Origin: Scalindua sp964437425
GTDB lineage: Bacteria > Planctomycetota > Brocadiia > Brocadiales > Scalinduaceae
DNA: 64,000 nucleotides
Direction: 5' to 3'
Assembly: GCA_964437425.1 (NCBI GenBank)
Contig: CAYTGO010000005.1
Span: 1-64,000, forward strand
The position numbers were made by a program, and so were the translations under genes. Every line of letters begins with the position of its first letter. Position 1 is the first letter of the stretch. Shown piece after piece: positions 8,485 to 18,230 of this stretch. The notes under the pieces are model-generated. The model was not told the DNA's origin, did no database searches, and saw nothing but the letters and a program-made list of their open reading frames with translations.

Positions 8485-8811
8485 TTATTCTATGTTTGCG
8501 CCGACTACAGCAGCCATCTGCATCATGTTGATCGTCTGACCTTCTTTCATCTTTGTAAGGTCAGTGAGCTTACCTGATTTGCTTTTGGATTTTGTATTTT
8601 TAAAGATCGTGAGCAATTTAGCATCAGCCACAATGTACTTGCCCGCATTCTCAGGTTTTCCATTTTCACTCTTTGTCTGAAGTTTGTTCGCTTTAATATA
8701 GTCCCAAAGCTTTTTGGTGATCTCAGTCCTGGGCAGTTCTTTCTTCCCCAGAAACGCTGCCAGATCAGAATTCAGTTTCACCGGCTTGCTCAATCCCTTT
8801 GCTTCTGCCAT
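8485..8811 (-). CDS. SWIB/MDM2 domain protein
   Basis: This 108-residue protein consists of an N-terminal SWIB/MDM2 fold. Residues 7-75 carry the typical elements LAAFLGKKELPRTEITKKLW, DYIKANKLQ, and a KYIVADAKL/IF segment. SWIB domains are known from eukaryotic chromatin-remodelling complexes and from chlamydial and other bacterial proteins, including a DNA-topology-related fusion in chlamydiae. The C-terminal tail is Lys-rich and then hydrophobic. The gene heads a minus-strand set with DUF6172, VF530 and the SDR protein, though 233 bp and a palindrome intervene before the next gene. Confidence 0.85.
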   Translation of the reverse strand: MAEAKGLSKPVKLNSDLAAFLGKKELPRTEITKKLWDYIKANKLQTKSENGKPENAGKYIVADAKLLTIFKNTKSKSKSGKLTDLTKMKEGQTINMMQMAAVVGANIE

Positions 8812-9002
8812 TTTCTACTCCTTCGTAATAAGATTTAAATTATCTCAGAGGCCTGTATTTCTACCCGTTTATTTTCTACTCAACAGTTAAATATGCATTT
8901 ACTATGTAATTAGATACCGCACATTTCTAATCGCATAGATATGGTTTATATTACTTTAAAGGAATAATACAAGTAAAATCTCTTATAATCTTCCGAAAAA
9001 GC

Positions 9003-9683
9003 TCAGCAATGTATCTGCTTTATTAATTGCTGGCTGTCATTTTCCGGGTTATTAACTTCATTTGAGACGGCATAGGATATCATATTGTCATCCGGATACT
9101 GCTTTAACAGCCGTTTTATGGAATCATGGTCTTGTATTTTAGTATTAAGCCACTGGTCTTCAAGCTCCTGTTGTAGAATTACCGGCATTCTATTATGTAT
9201 TGGTTTGAGAGTATTATTAGGTCGTGTTGTTATTATGGTAAAAGTCTTAAGTTCAGTTCCATCACTCTCTTTCCAGACATCGTAAAGCCCTGCCAGACAG
9301 AAGATTTTACTGTCCTTCAGTCCTATATAATGTGGTATCTTCTTTGTGCCGATTGTTTTCCATTCATAGAAACCTGAGCACGGCACTAAACACCGATTTG
9401 TTTTCAGTAGATTTTTAAATGATGGTTTTATGGCGACTGTCTCAACTCTCGCGTTGATCATTCTGTTTCCAATCTTCCGGTCTTTTGACCAGGATGGAAC
9501 CAACCCCCACTTCATCATCTCCAGTCTGTTTTCCTGTCTTGCGTTCCGGCTGATAATATAAGCATAATGTGAGGGAGCGATATTATAGCGAGGCCTGATA
9601 TTCCCTATAAGATCTTCTGTACCTGAAAGCCTGAATCTTGAAAAATACTCATCTATAGCTTCTAATACAAATCTACCGCACAT
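9003..9683 (-). CDS. yedK: SOS response-associated peptidase / abasic-site shield (SRAP, YedK)
   Basis: SRAP proteins (YedK in E. coli, HMCES in humans) form a covalent thiazolidine link to abasic sites in single-stranded DNA and protect them. The catalytic Cys2 (MCGRF start) is present. So are the Asn of the NARVET motif, the Glu of GFYEW, and the His of IHNRMPV, which complete the active site. At 226 residues the length is typical. It stands alone on the minus strand between the SWIB gene and pepF; no LexA-like box could be identified upstream with confidence. Confidence 0.92.
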   Translation of the reverse strand: MCGRFVLEAIDEYFSRFRLSGTEDLIGNIRPRYNIAPSHYAYIISRNARQENRLEMMKWGLVPSWSKDRKIGNRMINARVETVAIKPSFKNLLKTNRCLVPCSGFYEWKTIGTKKIPHYIGLKDSKIFCLAGLYDVWKESDGTELKTFTIITTRPNNTLKPIHNRMPVILQQELEDQWLNTKIQDHDSIKRLLKQYPDDNMISYAVSNEVNNPENDSQQLIKQIHC

Positions 9684-9736
9684 AATTCACCTTAGGAGTA
9701 ATAGGAAGAAATTCACCGCGCAGAGGAAAAAGAAAT

Positions 9737-11521
9737 CTATAACGATTTGTATTCTTCCAGTAATTTTTTGAATTTACTAACCGTCACTTCATATACCTCT
9801 TTTCCTGCCATGTCAACTCCGGCATCTTTAAGTATTTCGAGTGGTTCTTTATGTGAACCTGCTCCCAGAAATAACAGATAATCATCAACCGCTCCCGCCT
9901 CACCTGAGCTTACACGCTCAGCCAAGGCTATAGCAGCAGAGAGGCTGGTAGCATATTTATAGACATAAAAAGCGTTATAGAAATGTGGAATTCGTGCCCA
10001 CTCGCAATGCAACTGCTCATCGATAACCATTCCATTGCCCAGATAGGCTTCAAGATTCTTTCTGTAGACGTCAGTGATACTTTTCGCGATCAGCACCTGT
10101 CCTGATTCAGCCATCTCATGAATCTCTTTTTCAAAGTTTGCAAACATGGTCTGCCGGAAGAAAGTAGCCTCAATTCGTTTCATGTTATGATAGAGAAAGA
10201 ATTTTTTCTCTTCAAGCGAAACAGCAATCTTTGACATATGATCAAACAAGAGCGCTTCATTAAAGGTCGAAGCTATCTCTGCCAGAAAGATCGGGTTCTG
10301 GTAATAGATATACGGTTGATTTCCAATAGAGTAATCACGATGCAGGCAATGACCAAATTCGTGCGCGAATGTCGAAACATCAGAAAACTTTCCCGTATGA
10401 TTCAGGAAGACCAGTCCACGGCTTGCGTAACTCCCCCAGGAAAAGGCACCGGATCTTTTGCCTACAGATTCAAATACATCGATCACCCGTGCATTAACAG
10501 TAGCATCATACTTCTCTAAATATTCTGAACCAAGAGGTTCAAGTGCAGTGCGGACCAGATCAATTGTCTCTTCATAAGAATACTCCTTATTAACATCAGC
10601 AACCAACGGAATATAATTATCATAGAAGTGCAGTTCCTCAACTCCAAGCGCCTCCTGTTTCATGATGTTGAATTCGCTGACCACATCAATGTTCTCTTTC
10701 ACAACATCAACCAGATTAGTAAATACTGTAGTTGGAAGGTAATCTGGAAACAGGGCACTCTCCAACATCGACTCGTGGTTACGGACCTTAGTCAGTTTAA
10801 TGTTTGTAAGTACGGTAGCGGCATATGTATTCGCCAGTACGTCTATATTCTGCAGGAAAGGTTTGTAGTAGTATTCAAACGCCTTTTGTCGAAGTTCCCG
10901 GTCAGGTGACTCTAGTATTTGAGCATACTTTGCGTGAGAAAGATGGATATCTTCTCCATTATGCTCAAATACCTCGAATGAAATATTGTTATCGTTAAAG
11001 GCGGAAAAAATATCATCTGGTTTCCCCAGAGCTATTCCCAGTTCTGCCAATACTGTCTCTGTCTCTTCAGAAAGTATATGTGGGTTGTATCTGGCATAAC
11101 CATCCAGAAAGAAACGATACTCTGACAGCTGAGAATTTTCATCTATTAATTTATCGATCTCTTTCTCAGACAAAGAGGACAACTCTTTTTTTATGAAAAC
11201 AGTTTCGGCCGAAATTTTAGATACGAGCAGTTCAATACGGCCTTTCATCTCCTCATATGTTGTATTGCTGGTATCTTCAAAAAAACGAACATTCGCGTAT
11301 ACATATAAATTTTCCTTAACTATAGAAAACTCAATATACGCCTGCATAAACTGTTCGAGTTTACTGGAATCATCCAGAGTGCCTCTGAACCCTAGAAGTT
11401 TAGGAAGTTCTTTTTCTACCTTCCGATAGTCCTCTTCCCAAGTGTCGTCTGATGTGTACAAAACAGACAGGTCCCATTTGTATTTATCATCTATTTCATC
11501 TCTGGTTTTATTTGTATTCAT
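9737..11521 (-). CDS. pepF: Oligoendopeptidase F (M3 family zinc metallopeptidase)
   Basis: A cytoplasmic M3B metallopeptidase that cleaves short peptides. The 594-residue length is normal for PepF. The zinc-binding HExxH motif (HEFGH) lies near residue 386, with the third ligand Glu about 25 residues later in a FLAEIASTFNE segment. The N-terminal helical lobe is intact. The ATG at 11521 begins MNTNKTRDEIDDKYKWDLS; DKYKWDLS is a family signature. No signal peptide is seen. It lies 53 bp upstream of yedK on the same strand and may share a transcript. Confidence 0.93.
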   Translation of the reverse strand: MNTNKTRDEIDDKYKWDLSVLYTSDDTWEEDYRKVEKELPKLLGFRGTLDDSSKLEQFMQAYIEFSIVKENLYVYANVRFFEDTSNTTYEEMKGRIELLVSKISAETVFIKKELSSLSEKEIDKLIDENSQLSEYRFFLDGYARYNPHILSEETETVLAELGIALGKPDDIFSAFNDNNISFEVFEHNGEDIHLSHAKYAQILESPDRELRQKAFEYYYKPFLQNIDVLANTYAATVLTNIKLTKVRNHESMLESALFPDYLPTTVFTNLVDVVKENIDVVSEFNIMKQEALGVEELHFYDNYIPLVADVNKEYSYEETIDLVRTALEPLGSEYLEKYDATVNARVIDVFESVGKRSGAFSWGSYASRGLVFLNHTGKFSDVSTFAHEFGHCLHRDYSIGNQPYIYYQNPIFLAEIASTFNEALLFDHMSKIAVSLEEKKFFLYHNMKRIEATFFRQTMFANFEKEIHEMAESGQVLIAKSITDVYRKNLEAYLGNGMVIDEQLHCEWARIPHFYNAFYVYKYATSLSAAIALAERVSSGEAGAVDDYLLFLGAGSHKEPLEILKDAGVDMAGKEVYEVTVSKFKKLLEEYKSL

Positions 11522-11677
11522 GTAGCTATTCTAATTAATTAAAGGCAAGAAATAAAATGAATTTTACCAGGGAACGGATGGTCACGAAGAAAACAAATGC
11601 AAAGATACCAGTTTTTACATTTGCGCATTTTGAGTGGTTACTTTTTTACGGTATGGTTGAGTCGATGTTTTTCACTT

Positions 11678-12187
11678 CTACTGGAATCCGGGAAGTGTTC
11701 CCAGATATTCCCAACCGGTACAATGCCAGTTCTTTGCTTCAAACGTTTTCGTAGCGCATTCCCGGAAGATGACTTGCCCTGCTTCTTCGAAAAAACCTTT
11801 TCCGTCACCACGATGACTAAAGAGGATCTTGACTGTTGCCTTCCTGAAAGTATTTCCGATGACACTGGCTGTATAGTGGGGATATTCTATAGATGCCACT
11901 GCGCTATCAGCCTCTACTTCGCCGCCCTCGTTCACAAATGCACTTGCACTTGCATAATAGTAAACCCACTTACTATCCTTCCCAATATGACGAAGATGGA
12001 GCCGAAAGGTTTTTTTGTCCTTATCAATGCCTCCAATATAAAGCTTCCCTCCATCAATAGGAGAAAGAGTAACAGCCAGCTTGAACGCAGGATCAGGCCT
12101 GTCTAATTCACTCGCAAATACTTGTAATGACAGAAATAGCCCCACAGCAAGAACAGCACAAATCATTAATAGCTTTTTAGCAATCAC
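11678..12187 (-). CDS. Exported hypothetical protein with GTG start
   Basis: I prefer the GTG at 12187 over an upstream ATG at 12229. GGAG sits five bases before the GTG, and translation from there gives a clean signal peptide (IAKKLL, then a hydrophobic core, cleavage near FAS-ELD). The mature part is about 145 residues, probably beta-rich (KLYIGGIDKDKKTFRLHLRHIG), with two cysteines in the last 30 residues (REC and WHCTGW) that may form a disulphide. I do not recognise the family. It is presumably periplasmic. Confidence 0.6.
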   Translation of the reverse strand: MIAKKLLMICAVLAVGLFLSLQVFASELDRPDPAFKLAVTLSPIDGGKLYIGGIDKDKKTFRLHLRHIGKDSKWVYYYASASAFVNEGGEVEADSAVASIEYPHYTASVIGNTFRKATVKILFSHRGDGKGFFEEAGQVIFRECATKTFEAKNWHCTGWEYLGTLPGFQ

Positions 12188-12245
12188 GTTTACTCCATGT
12201 ATTACAACAAGGATACATTTAATGTACAATGAAGTATCCTGATAT

Positions 12246-13253
12246 TTATTTAACAGACGGAAATGAATACAACGTATCGGCAGACCTGCGTTTCTTACGT
12301 GGATCTTTGGGCCCCAAAAAGTAAATAAATTCCTTTAACAACTTCTCATCAAAACACCCGGGCATTTTATTCTTCATCTCTGCCAGTACCGCAAAGGGTC
12401 TCATTGCGTCCGCATACGTCCTCTTGGTCGTCATCGCATCATAAACATCAATGATTCTGGCAATCCGCGCAAACAAGTGAATCTCTTCTCCTTTAATTCC
12501 ATAAGGGTATCCAGACCCATCAAAGTTTTCGTGATGCTGTATAACAATTTTTAGAGACAGGACGTTAACGCTACTCCTGTGTTCCAGAATTTCCAAACCC
12601 GCTTTGGGGTGCTTCTTCATCGCCGTAAACTCTTCACCTGTAAGGTGACCGGGTTTATTTACTACATTTAAAGGGATAGCCAACTTGCCTATATCATGCA
12701 ACAACATACCGGATCCAATACGGGCCAGCTCATCCTCTTTAAAAGAAAGATGTTTGCCGAAGAGCAACCCAAGCACCGACGTGTTAACACAATGTGTATA
12801 TATCTGGTAAGTATGGGAACTCACACCAAGTAAACTGGAAAACGCATTTTCGTCTTCAACAATATGGCCAACGGTGTTAGTTACCCATTCAGAAATCCGT
12901 TCCATGTTCCTACCTGATTTCGGATCCTCCAAAAGGTCTGTTACTACTTTTGTTGCAACCTGATAAACTATACCTGATTTTTCTTTGGTACTTTTATTTT
13001 TGTCACGAAGAATTGTTTTGAGATTTTTTTCCTGATACTCAATATATTTGTCGACATCTTCTGTTGAGATACAGAGCCGGTCTGCATGTTTATTTAATAA
13101 CTCTTCTCTTCTCTCCGTACTTAAATCTTCACCGCTGCGACAGTATAATACAATGTTGGAAGAGTCACCGGCATCAGCTCTCAAAAAGAGATCAAATTCT
13201 ACCTCTGTGCCTTCTAATAAAGCATCACCTGATATAGATGTATATTCACTCAT
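12246..13253 (-). CDS. HD-GYP domain protein (probable c-di-GMP phosphodiesterase)
   Basis: A paralogue of the protein at 2403-3547. It has the HDIGK metal site and the HHENFDGSGYPYG signature, then RIIDVYDAMTT. The N-terminal 130 residues align with those of the paralogue (including LYCR near residue 36) and contain no REC domain. The start is taken at ATG 13253 (MSEYTSISG) rather than the TTG two codons upstream, matching the paralogue. Residues after the GYP motif are conserved in both copies to FLGPxDPR. Its likely role is lowering c-di-GMP in response to an unknown input sensed by the N-terminal domain. Confidence 0.88.
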   Translation of the reverse strand: MSEYTSISGDALLEGTEVEFDLFLRADAGDSSNIVLYCRSGEDLSTERREELLNKHADRLCISTEDVDKYIEYQEKNLKTILRDKNKSTKEKSGIVYQVATKVVTDLLEDPKSGRNMERISEWVTNTVGHIVEDENAFSSLLGVSSHTYQIYTHCVNTSVLGLLFGKHLSFKEDELARIGSGMLLHDIGKLAIPLNVVNKPGHLTGEEFTAMKKHPKAGLEILEHRSSVNVLSLKIVIQHHENFDGSGYPYGIKGEEIHLFARIARIIDVYDAMTTKRTYADAMRPFAVLAEMKNKMPGCFDEKLLKEFIYFLGPKDPRKKRRSADTLYSFPSVK

Positions 13254-13259
13254 TGACAA

Positions 13260-13681
13260 GATTCTGTTATTTGCAATTTATCAAAATAACTCTTTTTACG
13301 TAACTGTCTATATTATATCGGCACTTTCTTTAAAAACTTAAGCAAGTCTCCGTACAGCAATCCCCAAGTGTGCTGATTACTGTAGATTAGTACCTGAAGA
13401 AAAGAAACAGAAATTATTACAAAATAGGAGCCGTATAACTTGTCCCTAATCCTATAAACAATTTCATATCAGGGGATTATACCACAACACTCTAATGCAG
13501 AAAGTGAAAAATGGGGAAATTTTGCGGCACCCTGCTAATGTTGAAGTTTTATTAAAGTAATAGTGAAGTACAAAAGAAACGCAGAAAACACATGGATGGT
13601 ATAACGGCAAGAGATCGTAAGCAGATACTGAATAAACCTGGAAATGCTTATAGATCATTAATAAAGATATTGGGCTGCATG
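13260..13681. other. Intergenic region
   Basis: This 422-bp AT-rich region lies upstream of the HD-GYP gene and downstream of the FapA-like gene, both on the minus strand. I see no convincing ORF, strong hairpin or repeat. It presumably contains the HD-GYP promoter. Confidence 0.35.
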
Positions 13682-15085
13682 TCAGTTAATATCTGAAATA
13701 TCCTTCTCCTCTAGTTTAATCTTTCCTTTAACTATCTTAGCCTCAACCTTCCCGACACACTCTTCCGCAACTGTTAACTTTTCATCGCCAAGGCAAATAG
13801 TCGTTTTAGGATAGAGTGTGTTTTCCACTACTACTACCTTTCCGGCCCTTTCCGCAGCTTTTGAGGATATATCCCTCGACTCTTTAATTAGAGTTTCCAA
13901 CTCTTGTTCCAATTCCGGCACTCTTGCCTGTTTCTCTGTATATTCATCCTGATCATGTTCAGGATTCGATTCGGAATCTGACAAGAGTTTATCTAGGAAA
14001 TTCTTAAGCTGTTCCAGTTCCTGCGCAAGTCTCTTGATCTTAACTTTTTTTAAATTCAGTTTGCCTCTAGCACTAAAGTCTTCACCTGACACAAGCACTG
14101 TGGGCGTATAAGACTTACTGCCAGCCTGTCCAACATAAATACCTCTAAGAGCCACTATCTCGCCGCCTACTATGCGGCCTTTTGGTATCACTACCGCGCC
14201 GAGCGTATGCAATGTTGAATTGATAATCTCTCTCTCGACTACAATGTCTTTGTTGGCCTGAATATTTCCCCCGTCTATATACTTTGCATTAATACAACCC
14301 TCGACCACGACTTTGTGACCCTCTGACTGCCTAATACCACCATGAACCACAAGATCTCCACCGGCCTGTATCTCTGCGTTTTCTATGATGCCACAGACCT
14401 CTATATTACCGGCAGTCTCAATTTTTGCACCACCAAGCACATCTCTCTTGACTACAACCGCACCAGTATGCAGGATATTTCCTGTTGTAATATCAACATC
14501 TTCATCAACCGTGTACACCTCGTCTACATAAAGAGTGTCGCTAACCAAACGGACACGCCCACTTATTTCAGCATAGTAGGAGTTCTTATTCAGGTCAAAT
14601 CGTATATTTTCCCCAACCTTAGGGTAGTACTGTTCCGGTTTCTCGGCGGGAATTACATTCCCAAAAACATTAAGTCCATCCTTCCCCTCCTTGACTGGAA
14701 TTTGATGACCCAGCAACACGCCCTTTTTTACAGATTCATTTGACGCTTTTTCTCGATAGTCAACTTTGCCGGTTTCTTTGTTCGCTACAAAGCCATTGTT
14801 GAAAAAGTCACCGTCCCACTCAACGCGTCCATGCGTGGGAGGAACAGGCGATTCGCCTTTGATGAGAACAAAATCTACTAAATGTGGGATCACAGGTTCT
14901 ATTTGCTGGAGTTGATCTTTTAATTGCTTCTGTTCAGGCGGGTCTTTAACACCAAGCTCTTCAAGTTCCTTGCTTATGTTATCCACTAACGTATCAATCT
15001 CAACGGTGGATAGATCACAGTCCAGGAGGACTTCCGTACTATCTTCCGAGACCCGTAAATTATATCCTTTTTGAGTTTCCTCCAT
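13682..15085 (-). CDS. FapA-like / DUF342 family polymer-forming protein
   Basis: This 467-residue protein belongs to the FapA (flagellar assembly protein A, formerly DUF342) family. A long right-handed beta-helix region occupies about residues 90-320, visible as repeated short glycine-containing turns (GNILHTGAVVVKRDV, GGAKIETAGNIEVCG, GGDLVVHGGI). A C-terminal coiled coil (about 335-410) and a small beta domain follow. Family members are cytoplasmic and are linked to polar flagella or chemotaxis localisation in some Vibrio species. No flagellar genes are adjacent, but the next gene upstream, on the opposite strand, is a chemoreceptor. Confidence 0.85.
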   Translation of the reverse strand: MEETQKGYNLRVSEDSTEVLLDCDLSTVEIDTLVDNISKELEELGVKDPPEQKQLKDQLQQIEPVIPHLVDFVLIKGESPVPPTHGRVEWDGDFFNNGFVANKETGKVDYREKASNESVKKGVLLGHQIPVKEGKDGLNVFGNVIPAEKPEQYYPKVGENIRFDLNKNSYYAEISGRVRLVSDTLYVDEVYTVDEDVDITTGNILHTGAVVVKRDVLGGAKIETAGNIEVCGIIENAEIQAGGDLVVHGGIRQSEGHKVVVEGCINAKYIDGGNIQANKDIVVEREIINSTLHTLGAVVIPKGRIVGGEIVALRGIYVGQAGSKSYTPTVLVSGEDFSARGKLNLKKVKIKRLAQELEQLKNFLDKLLSDSESNPEHDQDEYTEKQARVPELEQELETLIKESRDISSKAAERAGKVVVVENTLYPKTTICLGDEKLTVAEECVGKVEAKIVKGKIKLEEKDISDIN

Positions 15086-15665
15086 AACGAGGCCCTCGGT
15101 CAGAACTAAAAAGATATACCGCTATATTTTGATGCGGCGGAGACGTGAAACTATTTTCCAGGATAAAACAGCCGTTCGTATTGCTGACATCAACTCCTGA
15201 TGATTAAGTTTAATTACAACGTGTTTTAAGGTAAGGAATACAGATTTGCTCTTTCTGTCTAGGCGTATAGTATAAAACAATCATGGAAATGCAATCTTTT
15301 TTTATATCAACCCATCTACTGCAAAACTACTTTTAAACGGCATAGTTTGAAGCGTGTCTTTTTTTCTTTGGTGTAATCTCTGCTCTCGGTATCTTTTTTG
15401 CTACTTTCCGCTAGAGTATTTACATCTATTTTTTTATCTAAAGTTTTTTAGATAAAGGCCGATAATTGTCTAAGTGGATGTGCATATTGAATCTTAATGG
15501 AAGTACCTATACACTAAATATTTAGCATGGCATATATTATACTGGAAGCAAACCAGAGAGACTTAAGATCGAATTATTCAGGACTTATTGTTCATAAAAT
15601 AGTTGTATAAATAGCATACAACTCATACTTAAAAGTCAGCAATTTTTATCTCGGGAGGGGAAAAA
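15086..15665. other. Divergent intergenic region upstream of a chemoreceptor
   Basis: A 580-bp divergent region. Immediately before the chemoreceptor ATG is a strong purine-rich ribosome binding site (GGGAGGGG, about 15653-15660). AT-rich sequence near 15525-15545 could supply a -10 element, but I could not pair it with a -35. Nothing else stands out. Confidence 0.45.
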
Positions 15666-18194
15666 ATGACAATTGGCAAGAAATTCATACTGGTATTTTC
15701 AATTTTTTTAATTGCGGTATTACTGGGCGCATTCTTTGTCTTCAAGTCAACTAGAGATCAGCAGTCTGATCTGGTAGTTGTCAATCTGGCAGCAAGGCAG
15801 CGCATGCTTACCCAGAAATATTTTAAAGAGTACATAAATGGATTAATGCCTCGACAGGTTCGCCACAGCACAATAAAGGCAGCAGAAATTGCAACTCTCC
15901 AGATTGTTGAAGATCGCAAACAATACACCAAGAACATAATAGTAAAGCTCAAGAAGGACGGCATAACCAACGTACATCCAAACAGGAACTATACCACCCT
16001 CGACGGAGGTATTCCCCTACCAGCCACTTTTGTACAGGAAGTATCAAGTAAGATCAACAAACAGGGTGTGTACAGCTACGACCTCCTGAGCAAGTGGAAC
16101 ATAAACAAAGAGAAGAACCTGCGTACAGACTTCGAGAAAGATGCATTCGATTTCTTATATCAAGAGGAAGGAAAAGTATTTTCTCGTTTTATGGAACACG
16201 AGGGTCTTTTTACCCTTCGCTATGCAACAGCTGATGTCGCAAATGCTGCGGGCTGTGTAAATTGCCACAATGCCCACGAAGATAGCCCTAAAAAGGATTT
16301 CGAGCTAGGTGAAGTGATGGGCATTCTCGTTGTCAACATTCCGATAGGTACTATGAGTGCGAAAACGGAGGCATTCTTTAACGGTTCAGGTGATGGAGAA
16401 TTTGGAGAGGACACCTTCCTCAAGACAAAAGAAGTATTTGATACCACACTCGAAGCACTTATTAGTGGTGGGAAAGCACCTCTGAACATGGAAATGACTG
16501 AATTCGCAACACTCCATGCATGTGAGGATCGTCCGATCCTTGCTAAATTAGTTGAGGCTAAAAAATATTGGAATACTACGCAAGAGAATTTGACAGCACT
16601 CCTGAGTACTAAGATAAATTCAGCAGAATACATAGTTGCGTATGATGATGCATTTACCAGCGCAAATTCCACGATGCATGCTATAAATGACGCAGCAGCT
16701 TTGTATCAGTCAGAATCAAAGGCCAGGATGTCGACCATGTTAAAAATACAGACCCTTTCTGTAATAGTTGTCTGTGTGGTAATCGGCCTTGGCTGGATAC
16801 TTTTTGCACAGCCATTAATAAGATTCTTGAGTAATCTCGTCGCAAAGTTATCAGATAGTTCAGAGCAGATTGCATCAGCATCCGAACAACTGTCTTCTGC
16901 AGGACAGTCCCTGGCACAGGGTGCATCAGAGCAGGCATCATCCCTGGAAGAGACGTCGGCATCCATGGAAGAGATGTCATCCATGACGAAGAAAAACTCA
17001 GAGAATGCAGTGGAAACATCGAAATTAGTAGACGTGTGCATTACTGACGCAGAAAACGGTAACAAGGCGGCCGCAGAAGTGAGTAGTTCAATGGAAGAAA
17101 TAGCTTCCAGCAGCAAGAAGATAGCGGACATTACCAAAATAATAGACGGTATAGCATCGCAGACCAATGCTCTGGCACTAAAAGCCGGAAAGGATACGTC
17201 CCAGATCATCATGCAAGGAAACAGCTTTGCTGTAGTTGCTAAAGAGGTCAGAAACCTTGCTAATAAAAGTATGAGTGCGGCAAAAGAAACCAAAGAAAAA
17301 GTTGAAAACTGCATCGCCAAAGTAAACACGTTTGAGAATGGAACAAGCAATAATACAGAACTCAAGAAAAACATTGAGATGATTGCCGAAGGTATCACGG
17401 ATATAGAAAACTTAGCATACCATACCAGTCTCCTTGCTCTCAACGCTGCAGTCGAAGCTGCTCGTGCAAGTGATAACGGCGAGAAATTTGCCGCTGTCAC
17501 AGAGGAAGTAAGTAATCTTGCCAAAAAGAGTGCGGATGCCGCAAAGGACACCACTGTCCTTATAGGTGAATGTGTTCAAAAAGCGGGTGCTGGAACTGAA
17601 ATTGCCGCTAAGTGCAAAGAGGACACAGAACATATTGTTAAGGACGTAAAACAAGCTGCTGTTCTGACAAAAGAGATTACGGAAGCATCTGCAGAGCAAT
17701 CTGAGGGTATTACTCAGGTTAGCAGTGCAGTACAACAAATGGATCAGGTTACACAAAGGAATGCGGCAAACGCTGAAGAAACGGCATCCGCAAGCGAAGA
17801 ATTAGCAGCCCAGGCACAAACAATGAAGGATCAAATTAATATATTAGCACTACAGGTTGGTGGTAACGGGAACGGTGAGGAAAAAAATGATAATGAAACT
17901 TCCGGTCATGTTCCGAAGCAAAAGGATACAGGCTTAAAAGCATCAGAAAGCAGAGTTCTGAAGATAATTTCTCCAGCAATAAACATCTTGAAATCAATTG
18001 CCAAGCTGAGAAAACTCGATGATTCCAGCAATGGAACCAAATCCGAATCTAAAGGCTCACCTGAAACTACCACTGATAACAATGGTAATGGAAAGAAAAA
18101 AGATGTGGCAACAGAAGCAATCTCAAACGAAAGCATCATCCCAATGGGTGAAAACAGGATTGCAGAGCATGATGAAAGCTGTAAAGATTTTTAG
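15666..18194 (+). CDS. Heme-binding methyl-accepting chemotaxis protein (PilJ-like N-terminus plus DUF3365 domain)
   Basis: This 842-residue chemoreceptor has TM1 at about 7-27 and TM2 at about 366-388. The first part of the external sensor carries the ARQRMLTQK motif of PilJ/NarX-type N-termini. A DUF3365 (Tll0287-like) domain follows, with a single c-type heme site, C197-V-N-C200-H201. The cytoplasmic part has coiled coils and a canonical-looking signalling tip (SLLALNAAVEAARA), preceded by a second, degenerate copy (NALALKAGKDTSQ). The tail ends in an ESIIPMGE...IAE...DF motif shared with the receptor at 39379. The heme suggests redox, NO or O2 sensing. The degenerate tip may indicate a duplication now losing function. 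Confidence 0.88.
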   Translation: MTIGKKFILVFSIFLIAVLLGAFFVFKSTRDQQSDLVVVNLAARQRMLTQKYFKEYINGLMPRQVRHSTIKAAEIATLQIVEDRKQYTKNIIVKLKKDGITNVHPNRNYTTLDGGIPLPATFVQEVSSKINKQGVYSYDLLSKWNINKEKNLRTDFEKDAFDFLYQEEGKVFSRFMEHEGLFTLRYATADVANAAGCVNCHNAHEDSPKKDFELGEVMGILVVNIPIGTMSAKTEAFFNGSGDGEFGEDTFLKTKEVFDTTLEALISGGKAPLNMEMTEFATLHACEDRPILAKLVEAKKYWNTTQENLTALLSTKINSAEYIVAYDDAFTSANSTMHAINDAAALYQSESKARMSTMLKIQTLSVIVVCVVIGLGWILFAQPLIRFLSNLVAKLSDSSEQIASASEQLSSAGQSLAQGASEQASSLEETSASMEEMSSMTKKNSENAVETSKLVDVCITDAENGNKAAAEVSSSMEEIASSSKKIADITKIIDGIASQTNALALKAGKDTSQIIMQGNSFAVVAKEVRNLANKSMSAAKETKEKVENCIAKVNTFENGTSNNTELKKNIEMIAEGITDIENLAYHTSLLALNAAVEAARASDNGEKFAAVTEEVSNLAKKSADAAKDTTVLIGECVQKAGAGTEIAAKCKEDTEHIVKDVKQAAVLTKEITEASAEQSEGITQVSSAVQQMDQVTQRNAANAEETASASEELAAQAQTMKDQINILALQVGGNGNGEEKNDNETSGHVPKQKDTGLKASESRVLKIISPAINILKSIAKLRKLDDSSNGTKSESKGSPETTTDNNGNGKKKDVATEAISNESIIPMGENRIAEHDESCKDF

Positions 18195-18230
18195 TTAGCA
18201 GCAAGACGGCTCAAATTATAATTTCAGATC

